From Humulus lupulus (lineage: Eukaryota; Streptophyta; Magnoliopsida; Rosales; Cannabaceae): DNA of 64,000 nucleotides. Of the stretch, positions 22,168 through 33,054 are shown in pieces; within the stretch, counting starts at the first letter, position 1, and the number at the start of each line of letters is the position of its first letter. Position numbers and translations under genes: made by a program. The DNA lies in contig NC_084802.1 in NCBI RefSeq assembly GCF_963169125.1, positions 37,594,607-37,658,606 of the forward strand, in the 5' to 3' direction. The notes beneath the pieces are model-generated. The model did no database searches, was not told the DNA's origin, and was given only the letters and a program-made list of their open reading frames with translations.

Positions 22168-25100
22168 CTCCCTGTAACACTTGGAGAGGTGCCTCACCAG
22201 TCCTTCAAATACTACACCTTTGTGGTGGTAGACTGTTCCTCGGCGTGTAACGCCATCTTGGGAAGACCTGCACTGGTGGAGTTCGGAGCCGTCACCTCCA
22301 TCTGTCATTTGTGCATGAAGTTACCCACCATGGCAGGAATTGGTATGGTTCTTGGAGACCAGAAAGAGGCGAGACAATGTTACAATGTCTCCCTCAAAAC
22401 TCTCGTGATGGTGGTGGAGGAAGAAGGCCACGAGAAGCCTGAGGCATCGGAGGTACAAGTCGTCCAAGAGACCGGGCCCGGCGAATTATAGCCGAGGGTT
22501 CAAGAGGAGAGATCCATTGAACCAATAGAGGAGGTGGAGGAGGTAGTTCTTGATACCTCCACCCCCGATAGAAAAATAAAAGTTGGGGGAAGCTTGAAAA
22601 CAGAAGTCTGAGAGGCATTGGTGGGCTTCCTCCGAGAAAACCAAGATGTGTTCGCATGGTCGCATTCCGACATGACTGTTATTGATCTGAACATCATATG
22701 CCACGCCTTGAATGTTGATCCTAACTTTGCTCCTGTCCAATAGAAGCAAAGGACATTTGATCAAACTCGGAAATAGGCTCTCAAGGTTGAAGTAGACAAG
22801 CTCCTCTCCAACGAATTTATCCGAGAAGCCCAGTACCCCAGGTGGCTATCCACTCTTGTTCTCGTGCCAAAGCCAAATGGCACCTAGAGGACATGTATCG
22901 ATTTCTCGGACCTTAACAAGGCTTGTCCGAAGGACTGCTTTTCGCTACCCAAGATAGATCAGATGGTCGACACCACCTTTGGCTACGAGTTACTGTCGTT
23001 CATGGATGCATACTCAGGATATAACCAAATATCCATGCATGTCGCAGACTAGGAGCATATTAGTTTTCGGACCGATAAAGGTGTCTACTATTACATCATG
23101 ATGCCCTTCGGATTGAAGAATGACGGTGCCACCTACCAGAGGCTGGCTAATAAGATGTTTAAGAACCAGTTGGGGTGAAACATTGAGGTTTACGTGGATG
23201 ACATGCTGGTCAAGTCTAGGACAGCCCCTGACCATGTGGGCGACTTGGCGTAGGTTTTCACAGTGCTCTGCCGGTTCGGAATGAAATTAAACCCCCAAAA
23301 GTGCACATTTGGGGTTGCCTCGGGTAAGTTCCTAGGCTTCATTGTCAGTGCTAGGGGAATTGAGGCAAACCCCGAGAAGATCAAGGCCCTAATCGAGATG
23401 CCACCCCCTCGAAAGCATAAAGACGTGTAGAGCCTAACAAGGAGGACCGTAGCTATGAGTCGTTTTGTCTCCAAGGCGACAGACAAGTGTATCCCTTTCT
23501 TTAATGTCCTCTGAGGAAGTCAGAGATTTGAATGGTCGGAAGAGTGCGAATAGGCATTCCAACAACTCAAGGCGCACATGGAAAATCCTCTGATTATGTC
23601 CAAACTAGTAGACGGAGAGCATCTCCTGCTCTATATAGCTGTCTCGGAGAATGCTATTAGTGTTGCGTTGGTGCGGGAGGAAGGTTGTGTTCAGCACCCC
23701 GTCTATTACGTTAGCAAAAGACTCCTCATTACAGAATCTAGGTACCCACTGATGGAGAAATTAACTTTTTGCCTAATGATAGCTTCTCGAAAGCTGAGGC
23801 CCTACTTCCAGACGCATCTGATTAAGGTCCTAACAAACCATCCCCTTAGACAAGTCCTTAAAAAACCAGAGTCATCGGGAAGACTCTTGAAGTGGTTGGT
23901 GGAGTTGAGTCAGTTCGACATCACCTACCATCTGAGGACTGCCATAAAAGGTCAGGCACTCGTTGATTTCATCATCGAGTGCACAGGGACGGACCAGCCT
24001 GGAAGCCCAACGGTTAGACCAGCCTGGAAGTTGTTTGTGGATGGATCTTCAAACGAAAATGGTGCCAGGGCTGGACTTATTTTAGTTTCCCCCGAAGGGC
24101 ACAAAGTTCATAGTGCCCTTTGCTTTGGGTTCAGCGCCTCTAACAATGAAGTGGAGTACGAAGCCTTAATTGCTGGGCTCCGCATGGCATTGGAGCTCAA
24201 GGCCGAGGACCTTGAGATTTTTAGCGATTCCTAACTCATTGTGAACCAGGTACTCGGAGAGTACCAGGCCCGGGGAACAAAGATGGAAACATATCTGGCC
24301 AAGGCACAAGAAATGCTGCATAACTTCAGAAGATTCACTATTCAGTAGGTGCCGTGAGAGCAGAATTCCAATGCTGACGCCTTGGCTAAGTTGGCCACAA
24401 CCAAAGATGTTGAGTTAATCAATGTGGTCTCAATTGATTACTTGGAGTCTTCGAGCATTTCAGCTCTCAACGAGGTGGGGTCTATACAACCCCAAGATGG
24501 GTGGATGGAGCCAATAGTAAAATATCTCATCTCCGGGGAGCTTCCCCAAGATAAGAAGGCAGCTCAGAAGTTGTTTTATCAAGTACCCAGGTACAAAATC
24601 ATGGACAATAGGCTTTATCGGCGAGGTTACTCTTTGCCTTTGCTTTAGTGTGTGTCCAAGCAAGAAGCCAGTCTGATGGTAGGTGGGTGGCAAAGCCTTT
24701 CCAAAAAGATCTTAAGGCAAGGATACTTTTGGCCCATCATGAATGGAGACGCGATGGATTATGTCAAGAAATGCGACAAGTGTCAGCGCTTCGCTAACAT
24801 CCCCCGAGCGCCTCCAAATGAGCTTACACAGATGACCAGCCCATGGTATTTCGCTGTCTGGGGTATCAACCTTATCGGGTCCCTGCCTACAGGGAAGGGG
24901 GGAATGAAATATGCCATAGTGGTCGTCAAAAAATTCACGAATTGGGCCGAGGTGGAGCCACTCGCTACGATCACCTCTAAAAAGGCCTTGGATTTCTTCA
25001 TCAAGAACATCGTTTGCCGGCACGGGCTACCAAGGAAGATAGTCTCCGACAATGGATTGCAGTTCGACAACGAAGTATTCACGGACTTCTGTCAGCGGCA

Positions 25101-25362
25101 TGGAGTCATCAAGAGCTTTTCCTTGGTGGCCCATCCGCAGAGCAATGGCCAAGTGGAAGTAGTTAACAAGACACTCAAGTTCACTTTGAAGAAAAGGTTG
25201 GAACAGGAAAAATGAGCTTGGCCTGAGGAGTTGCCTAGTGCATTGTGGAGCTACAGCACCACCGCTAGGACCTCCACCGGCCATTCGCCATTCTCGTTGG
25301 CCTACAGGTATGAGGCTATGCTCCCAGTTGAAGCAGCAATCTCCACAAACCGATGGGACACG
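22168..25362 (+). pseudogene. Tat element protease end, RT, two RNase H domains and integrase (many nonsense codons)
   Basis: One reading frame without visible indels over 3.2 kb, broken only by about 16 stop codons. The RT catalytic motif YVDD is intact (23197-23202). In the first RNase H the metal-binding Asp is missing (LYIAVSENA, about 23617). A second, archaeal-type RNase H (about 24025-24400) keeps VDGSS, EYEAL, FSDS and NADALAKLA, that is D, E, D and D. Integrase keeps its zinc-binding part, VSDNG and the Glu in NGQVEV, but the first catalytic Asp is Asn (AAC 24868-24870). Dual RNase H marks the Tat lineage. At 25363 a solo LTR splits the integrase. Confidence 0.88.
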
Positions 25363-28021
25363 TGTAACGCCCTACTACTCAGGGACCACTACGGTGTGCA
25401 TTTTAAAACAGTGCTAAACTCGCTAATCGAGTCATTTGGCCATAATTGTGTAACTAAGTATGATAAACAGTTTAGGATTTAAAAATTTTGGTTAAGATAC
25501 AACGTTTCATTAAAACGTTTACTGTATACATTGGGATCCCAAAATATAATTTAAAAGTTAATTACAATAAAATATTTACAACCAGCCGATCTAAGCGGCA
25601 AAATAGGGTTTAACCCTAGTTCCTCTTTAAACCCTTGGCCGTGGCGGTTGAGCAGTCGCATATGTACACATCGTCACCTAAGCTCTCCAACTCAAGGATG
25701 GTCCAGCTTTCTTTTGCCTTTACCTGCACCACATAGCACCCGTGAGCCGAAGCTCAGCAAGAAAACTTAATATGCTCATGAACAGTAATAACATGTTACT
25801 AAATCGTAATAAACATGTCTAGCAATAATAGCCCTATTCATGGATGAAAATAAGTCCAAATAATGATTGTGGGCCCTGCCCTTTGTATAGATGACTTATG
25901 GGCCCTGCCATTTGTGTAGATGACTTATGGGCACTGCCCTTGGTATAGATGACTTATCAATTTATAATGAGAATAGATGGCTAATGTGTCCATCTAAATT
26001 AAGTGACTCAAATAAGTGACAATTAAGTCACGCACTTGGGCTTTGCACCCTAATCAGATGAATGAATAACACTTTATAATTTTAATAATCATACTGGGGC
26101 TTGTAGCCCTAATCAAATGAGTGATTAACACTTTGAGATTCTGGTAATCATGCTGGGGCTTGTAGCCCTAATCAGATGAGTGAGTCACACTTTGGGCTCC
26201 GCACCCTAATCAGATAGGTGACTAAAGAGTCACACTTTGGGCTTCGCACCCTAATAAGATAAGTGACTAATGAGTGAGTCACGAATTTGGGCTCAGCACC
26301 CATAGCCATGTGACGTTGCAGTCACCTGAGCCTTTTGGCCCTGGCTCTAAGTAACTAGCCTTTAGACTAGACAATCGCTTTTAGTTTTCATCGAACGTGA
26401 GGTCGGTCAAGCATTAATGCTCATGATGATTCATTCAATGCTTATGTTGATTAGATCTAATCATTTCGGCATGTGTTGAACACATCAATGCCGTTCTTGA
26501 CTCTTAAGCCAATACGATACGACTCATGCCGATTTTTGACTCATGGGTTAGTGCCATACACAAGTAAGCAATGCAACCATGCATATATCATATGTCAAAT
26601 ATCCAAATGTAGGGCATTAAGCATGCTTACTTAACAATCACAAGCATAATTATAATCATGCACATTTACAGAGAGTCAAGCTCTAATCAATTCCATATTC
26701 AATATTCATGTCATGCCCTAATCACATGTATCTCATGCATCACATACTGGGTGCAGTTTTCTTACTTATGGTCCAAGCACATGTTACCAATAAACAAGCT
26801 ACAAGCATGATCCTATTTCCAAGCCTCTAGCTATAACCTAGTCACAACCATAAACGATGTTTCAATGAATTCAAGTTCCAAAACCCCGAATCCCAGGACC
26901 AATCCCGCACTCTCGGGACCTCCAATTCCACCAAACAAGCTGGTGGAATCATCCCCTGAGCCCTCGGGTCAAAACCCCAAAAAGTACCAAAAAACCAATT
27001 TCTAAAGACTGTGTAGCGCTACAACGCTACCTTTGGGTGCTACAGCGCTACAAACAGAATTAAAATTCCCCAAAACAGAGCACCAAGAGCTGTAGCTCTA
27101 CCACCCTAGCGCTACAGCGCCCAAACCAGAAATTCTGGGTTTCAGCTTCGTGTTCTTCGAGCTTCAAAGCTCCAAATCTGACCCCAACCTATCCAAATCT
27201 CAAAATTAAAGTTCCCAAACATCCTAATCTCCCTAAACCAATAAAACCCAAGCTTCAATTCATCCAAAAACTCATCAAAACACAAAATCCAATCCAAGCT
27301 TAAAAACTTTAAAAAATTAAGAACTTAAAACTTAAATTACCTTCGATTATGCCATTTCTTGCTAAATCCTTCGGCTAATAAGCTTCTAATCTTTCCTAGA
27401 ATCGCTATGCCTCGATCCTCGCTTGAATCCGAGTCCTAGAACTCAAGTTTCCTTCGAAAATGTGATCGGGTGTCGAAAATGGAACTTTGAGGGAGAGAGA
27501 ACGTTCTAAACGTTCTTTTATAATTATAACAGGTTACTTAAAGCTTAAGTAGCCTCAAGAAAATCCTAATGCTCGGGGTCCTGAAAATGCCCCCGGGGGT
27601 AAAATAGTCAAAATTCCCAGAATTTCTCCCTAATCTCACTAACTCCCAAGTTATCATCAAATATTTATTCCCATTACCCAATATCTCGGTAATGTGCTAA
27701 ATACCCCTTGACTCACTCCGAATCAAGTATAAATCCTGTTGTGACTTTCCCACTAGCTTACCTCCTAGGATCGTCTCGTGCTGAGTAACCCTAGCATAAC
27801 CAAATAATAATGAAGCACCACATACTTGCCACATATATGCCAAATATACCCGAAATGGCTAAAATATGAAAATCACCCAATTAATCATAAATGGGTTCAC
27901 ATGCATATTTAATACACCTAACACATGCATATAATCATTTAATTGCATAATAAATCAATTATGGCCCTCCCGGCCTCCTAATCAAGGCCCTAAGCCTTAT
28001 TAGGAAATTTGGGTCATTACA
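25363..28021 (-). mobile_element. Solo LTR of a Tekay-type element, minus orientation
   Basis: 2659 bp, starting TGTAATGACCC (at 28021, minus strand) and ending GGGCGTTACA (25363). It is flanked by a perfect target duplication acacg (25358-25362 and 28022-28026). No internal region is present, so it arose by LTR-LTR recombination. It carries an exon-like module (26766-26837, minus), the conserved CTCACGGGTGCT island (25716-25770, minus), and local tandem repeats (25860-26310). In place of CGCGGC motifs it has AGCGCTACA-type palindromes (27010-27120). Integrase coding resumes at 28027. Confidence 0.92.
25860..26310. repeat. Tandem repeats inside the minus solo LTR
   Basis: Three copies of a ~31-bp unit (TGGGCCCTGCC plus ATAGATGACTTA) at 25868-25960 are followed by several copies of a longer unit around GGGCTTGTAGCCCTAATCAG and TTTGGGCTTCGCACCCTAAT (26030-26310). 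Both unit types contain short inverted repeats. Confidence 0.7.
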
Positions 28022-28026
28022 ACACG

Positions 28027-28362
28027 TATGATCCGAACACGAACCATGCTTTACTGCGAGAATCCCTGGACCTCGTAGAGGAGCTACGCAAAGCTTCTCA
28101 GCTTCGGGTAGCATCCTACTAGCAGAAGATAGCCAGGTATTTTAACTCCAAAGTGAAGGATAGAAAGTCGAAGATCTAGTGTTGCAAAAAGTCTTCTTAG
28201 CCACCCGAGACCTCGGTGCCAGAGTGCTGGGACCAAACTTGGGAAGGCCCATACCAAGTCTAGAGTGTTGTGTGTCCGGGAACATACAAGTTAGCCCGAC
28301 TAAGTGGGGAGTTGATTCCCCACGCCTAGAATGCTGAGCATCTTTGCCGATATTACCAGTAA
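28027..28362 (+). pseudogene. Tat integrase C-terminal end
   Basis: Continues the integrase cut at 25362. The frame reads through an ARYFNSKVK segment and a WEGPYQV segment that are typical of the integrase C-terminal domain, and ends at TAA 28360-28362. At least five TAG codons break it, mostly where Gln is expected in relatives. Confidence 0.8.
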
Positions 28363-29480
28363 TATGAGCATTAAACCTTATTTATTTCTGTGGTATCCTT
28401 TGTAGCCTTCGGGCACATTTAATGGAAATCGTGTCTGTGGTAAGAATTTTATTATTTGCTTATATTTTTTGGTTTCCTTTATTCTATTAATGCTATGTAA
28501 GAGCACCCACTCGCTTGGACAAGTGATCGCAGACTAGTCTCCGATCACTTGGGGGGCATGGAGTTAGAGTAGCATCACACTTCGCAATGAGCAACCTAGG
28601 AAACTAAGCTTGTCAAGCGGAGTAAGCCTAGTGTTGCTACCCCGAGTATAGAAAAAACCTAGGAAACTAATCGAGTATAGCCTAGAAGACTAAGCTTGTT
28701 CTAGGCAGAACATGGCGTAGCACCTAGGAGCTAGATTATCATAGTAGCGCGAGAATAGACTTTTATCACCTCCCGTGGACACCGAACCCAAGGAGCTCTG
28801 ACCAAGTCTCGTGATCTCGAGATGTGAACGGAAGGCTGAGTACTCCATACTTAGTCCTGAGGCAAACTTGGGACGCCCCTTGTGGTCATTGTGCCCAAGG
28901 AGTTTGGACCCAAGTCTGGGAAATCCATGACTTGAGGAGCTTGGTTAGTCGACGAGTGAAGCACCCCTAATGTCACCTAATCCCACAGGACCTGGAGAAA
29001 ACCCAGTGTAAAAGTCCAATAGTGCGAACTTAGAGATTCAGGTTACCTCCCGAGGACAGCTCGCGCCCGAGGAGTGATTACCGAATCCTAATCTTCGAGA
29101 TGAGGATGGATGCCCAAGTCATTTGTGCTTGGATGCCTCATTAACATCACCTCCCGAGGGCATCAAGCCCGAGGAGTTGTGAGACGATCTTGGAAGGCGA
29201 ACGAAAGCGACGAGATATGCACTCGGAAAGAAGAGTTAAATCCCCTGGTTGACTTCCTGAGTATTGCATACTCAAGGGGCAGGCGATTTGATGTGCAAGG
29301 ACTCCTACAAGCCTGAATCTTTGGATTGCATGGACATAGGAGGACGTCGAGTTAGTCTGAGGTCCTTGAGTCGGTTGGCTGTGTTAGACCAATGGTAAAT
29401 TTTGTGTTAAATTTACTTATAGGACTATGAGCCTACAAGAGACACTAAACGTTGGAATCACCTATAAAACATTTGGAGTT
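28363..29480 (+). other. Tat non-coding region after integrase
   Basis: No domain-bearing ORF. It contains a perfect 10-bp stem (28520-28529 with 28542-28551, 12-nt loop) next to a G6 tract at 28551, and several diverged phrases of the type 'CCCGAGGAG' (28770-29170). Tat elements usually carry long non-coding DNA here. Confidence 0.55.
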
Positions 29481-29807
29481 CTCGTGGCAGTCATGTTACG
29501 CTGGATTTATAGAACCGAGTGTTTAAAACGATTTGAGTTCTTGTTCTCGTGGTAGTCGTGCTATGTTGAATTTATAGAACCAAGTGTTTAAAGTGATTTA
29601 AGTTCTTGTTCTCGTGGCAGCTATGCTACGTTGAATTTATAGAACCAAGTGTTTAAAGTGGTTTGAGTTCTTGTTCTTGTGGCAGTCATGTTATGTTGAA
29701 TTTATAGAACCAAGTGTTTATAATAGTTTGAGTTCTTATTCTCGTGGCAATCATGCTACGTTGAATTTATAGAACCAAGTGTTTAAAGTGATTTGAGCGC
29801 TTATTCT
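29481..29807 (+). repeat. 65-bp tandem repeat of the Tat element, five copies
   Basis: The unit starts CTCGTGGCAGTCATG and runs through TTATAGAACCAAGTG to GAGTTCTTGTT. Five head-to-tail copies are followed by a partial sixth on the far side of the Copia insertion (43754-43800). Confidence 0.85.
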
Positions 29808-30140
29808 TGTTAGGCAAAAATAGATTGCCTTAATGGAAATGGGTAAGAATATTACAACTCTATGCAATAATATTACAAATAAATATAGATTGATTAAATA
29901 AGGTTACAAATCTATAACTGAAAATTACAAATAAACAAAGAAAAGGAAGAAGATGATGAACAAGAAGAGAATATTGAGAATACAACTCTAAGCAAAAGAT
30001 TACAAGTAAAATAAAGTGTTTGGACCAAAAGAAAAGATTACAACTTTTAAACAAAATATACAAGTAAATAGAACAAGAGAATAAGAAGAAAAACAATAGA
30101 ATAAAATGAAGAACAGAAACACAAGTAAACTCTCACTTAC
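29808..30140 (-). repeat. Truncated 3' LTR of the Copia element
   Basis: Near-identical to 42654-42990, with a common end reading TGTTAGG on the plus strand. The first ~760 bp of the LTR are absent. Confidence 0.85.
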
Positions 30141-30472
30141 AAAACCCCCACTATGTTTCTTTACTTTGATACCAAGTATGGTGTCAACTTCTCCAAGATC
30201 TTTCATCTTGAAGGTTGATGATAGAAACCTCTTCGTTTCTTCTATCACTTTCGTGCTATTACCTAGAATAAGCATGTCATCCACATATAAGCAAACAATG
30301 ATCACATATCCCTTACAAGTTTTGGAATACAAACACTTGTCTCCATTGTTATGTCTAAACCCATTAGACATTATGGCTTGATCAAATTTCTCATGCCATT
30401 GCTTAGGAGCTTGTTTCAATCCATATAAGGATTTTACAAGTCTACATACTTTATGTTCATATTTTGGTAGGA
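30141..30472 (-). pseudogene. Copia reverse transcriptase, central part
   Basis: Minus-strand coding with the Copia RT blocks SLYGLKQAPKQWHEKFD and the catalytic YVDDML, then LGEVDTILGIKV. The frame then runs straight into LTR sequence. The upstream half of the RT is at 39862 and beyond, across element B. RNase H is missing. Confidence 0.88.
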
Positions 30473-30477
30473 CAAAC

Positions 30478-32714
30478 TGTAACGACCCCAAATTCACTAG
30501 TAAGGCTTAAGGGCCTGGAGTAGCGTGCCTGGAGGGCATAATGGGATTTGGTGTGTGTCTTTAATGAGTTTAATGCATGATTATGATTTAATGCATGTTA
30601 TATGACTATTTGATTATTTGAGATGCATGACTATGTGAATTAGTATGCATGGAGACTTGATGGTCTTAGGAAGAGCATAATCGTAATTTGGCCATTTTAG
30701 GGCATAACTGTGATAATTGTATTATGTGATTTGTGCCATGTGAGTGTGGTGTTTTTATTAGGATGCACGCATCGAGACGGTCCTAGTGAGCCAATTAGTC
30801 TAAAAGTCACAACGGGATTTTATACCGGGCTCGGGAGGAGCCTAGGGGTACTATAGGAATTTCGTAAGTTGAGTCGAGAATGAGTGGTTATAGTTACTGG
30901 CAATTGAGTAACCTGGGTAACCATTTGTAACTGTTGTGAGTAACAAGTTTTAGATAGAAAATGGTGGAAATGAAATAGAAGTGAAAGGACTTAAGTGCCC
31001 TTGAAGGTTTAGTTAGGAAGGGTTATTAGGAAGGGGTAAATTGGTCATTTGGCAAGGCAATTAGACAATTTTCAGCTGGTTTTATGGGGTACACGGTTTG
31101 GGCATTGGGTCATTAGGTGTTTTGATAAAATTGGAAGAGAAGAAAAAGAAGAAGAAAGAAAGGCTAGGGCAAGAAGAAGAAAGAAGAAGAGGTGTAGAAG
31201 GGGCTGAAGTGGGAGCTTAGGAAGAGATCAAGGAAGCTTATAGGGTGGATTCTCCACTTGAGGTAAGGATTTTATGTACATTTAAGTTTGATTTCTGCTT
31301 TGACTTGTGAATCTAAAGCTTGAGTTAGTTTTTTTGAGTTTTGGTTTGAGTTGCTGAAATTAGAAATCAAAGGGGTGGATTTTGGGTGTGATGATGTTTT
31401 GATCTTGATTCTAGTGTCTATAGGTTGTTAGATGGTTCATATGAAGTTTTGATTTGATCTTGGGGTTTAGGTATTTGTTTGGGTTGATTTGGGAAGGTTG
31501 AAGCTCGGGAAAAACGCAAGAGGAAACCCAGAATTCTGGGTTCGCGAAGGAGCGCCGCGGCCCTGTTCTTGGGCGCCGCGGCGCAAGGATGCTTCAGGAG
31601 GTGGCCTAGCCGCTGGGCGCTGCGGCCCTTGAGGGGAGTGTCGCGGCCCTAGGCCATTTTGGCAGCCAAAAAGTTGAGTTTTTAGGGCTTTTGCCCGGGG
31701 ACACGGGGGATGGTTCCGATGTTTTGTTTTATGGATTTAGAGGTCCCGGGAGTGCGGGATTGGTCCCGGGAAGTGGTCTTGGGCTTGGTTAGTATTAAAA
31801 GTGTTTTATGTGTGTTGTGACTAGGATTTCGGGGAGGCTCGTACTAGAGGACCGTGCTTGTGACCTTGGTGCATCGGAAAGCTCGGGATACAGGTAAGAA
31901 AACCGTAACACCCGAGAATAGGGCATGGGCCCACCGTGTGATTGCAGGGCATGGCCCTAGATTGTATTATGTGCAAATGTGTAATCTTAGATGAACTATT
32001 ATATGTTTGAATGGTTATTTCAAAATGTATTATGCGTGCTATTATAATGAAACGAACGGCTAAGGCCGAGAGCGGCGAAGGTCGGGTACGGCCTTGGGGC
32101 CGGGAGTAACACTCAGCACATGGGATGCTTATAGCCAGGGTGGGACTCAAGGGATACATGAGTTATCCTTACGGTGAGGACCGAGACCCCAGGCTTCGGT
32201 AAGGGCTCTGGGGCGGCATGGCCGTGCTTGTTTAGTCTGATGGTTTTCCTATTTGTCAGAGGATCATGTCAGCTATACTATTTGCATATGTTATGTACTA
32301 TTTGGGTTTTCTTGCTGGGCTTCGGCTCACGGGTGCTCCGTGTTGCAGGTAAAAGCAAAGAGTCTGTCAACCGGCCATGAGTATGGAGAGTGTGGGGGCG
32401 GCGCATACATGTTCGGCCTGCCCGACTACTTTGGTTGGGGGCATTTTTTGTATATGGCTGTATTTACCATTCTTTTGATAGTTGATCAAGTGTAGATCTA
32501 TTTTTTGAGTTGTAAATATTTTGTAAACCTTATTTCGGGATCCCAGATGTTTTATACTTAACGTTTTCAATGAAGCTAAACATTTTAAATGAGTACAGCC
32601 TTAAACTTTGATTTATTCACACTTTTGGTTTTAGAAACCACTTAGACTCAGTCAAAAGCACGATTTCTGTCTTAAACTCACTAAGTAGCGGCTCTAAGGT
32701 AGTAAGGCGTTACA
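30478..32714 (+). repeat. 5' LTR of element B
   Basis: Starts TGTAACGACCCC and ends GCGTTACA. It contains a CCGCGG-rich cluster (31540-31655), an exon-like module (31825-31893), and the GGCTCACGGGTGCT island (32309-32358). A purine-rich run (31136-31200) precedes a GAG|GTAAGG donor-like site at 31262. Confidence 0.93.
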
Positions 32715-32717
32715 ACT

Positions 32718-32730
32718 TGGTATCAGAGCG
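32718..32730 (+). other. Primer-binding site of element B (tRNA-Met)
   Basis: TGGTATCAGAGCG, 3 bp after the 5' LTR, matches the complement of the initiator tRNA-Met 3' end over 12 bases. Confidence 0.85.
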
Positions 32731-33054
32731 AGCCAAGGTCTATTGGTTCTGGAGATTGACCGAACATGTACGCACGCTGCCATTGAAAAGCTCGACTCAG
32801 GGTTGATTGGTATGGTCGATTGATATATTCATGAATATGTGTTTAATGCTTTGTGTGCCTGCCTAGATTGTTATGAGCATGATGATTGAAATAACATATG
32901 CATGATGCCAGGGCAAGGCCCGTTGTATGCTGCATGATATTTGTATGTCATTTTGGTCGATTGATCATGGTTGTTGTTGAGATTGGGAGGTGGAAATTGG
33001 ACCTTGTTATCATGCCTGATGAGCGGTGTCACTGATTGCAGGCATTTAGTTGTA

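Noticed and set aside
25860..26310. Regularly spaced repeats that could suggest a CRISPR-like array
   Set aside because: They are tandem repeats with diverged units inside a plant LTR, without unique spacers of constant length.
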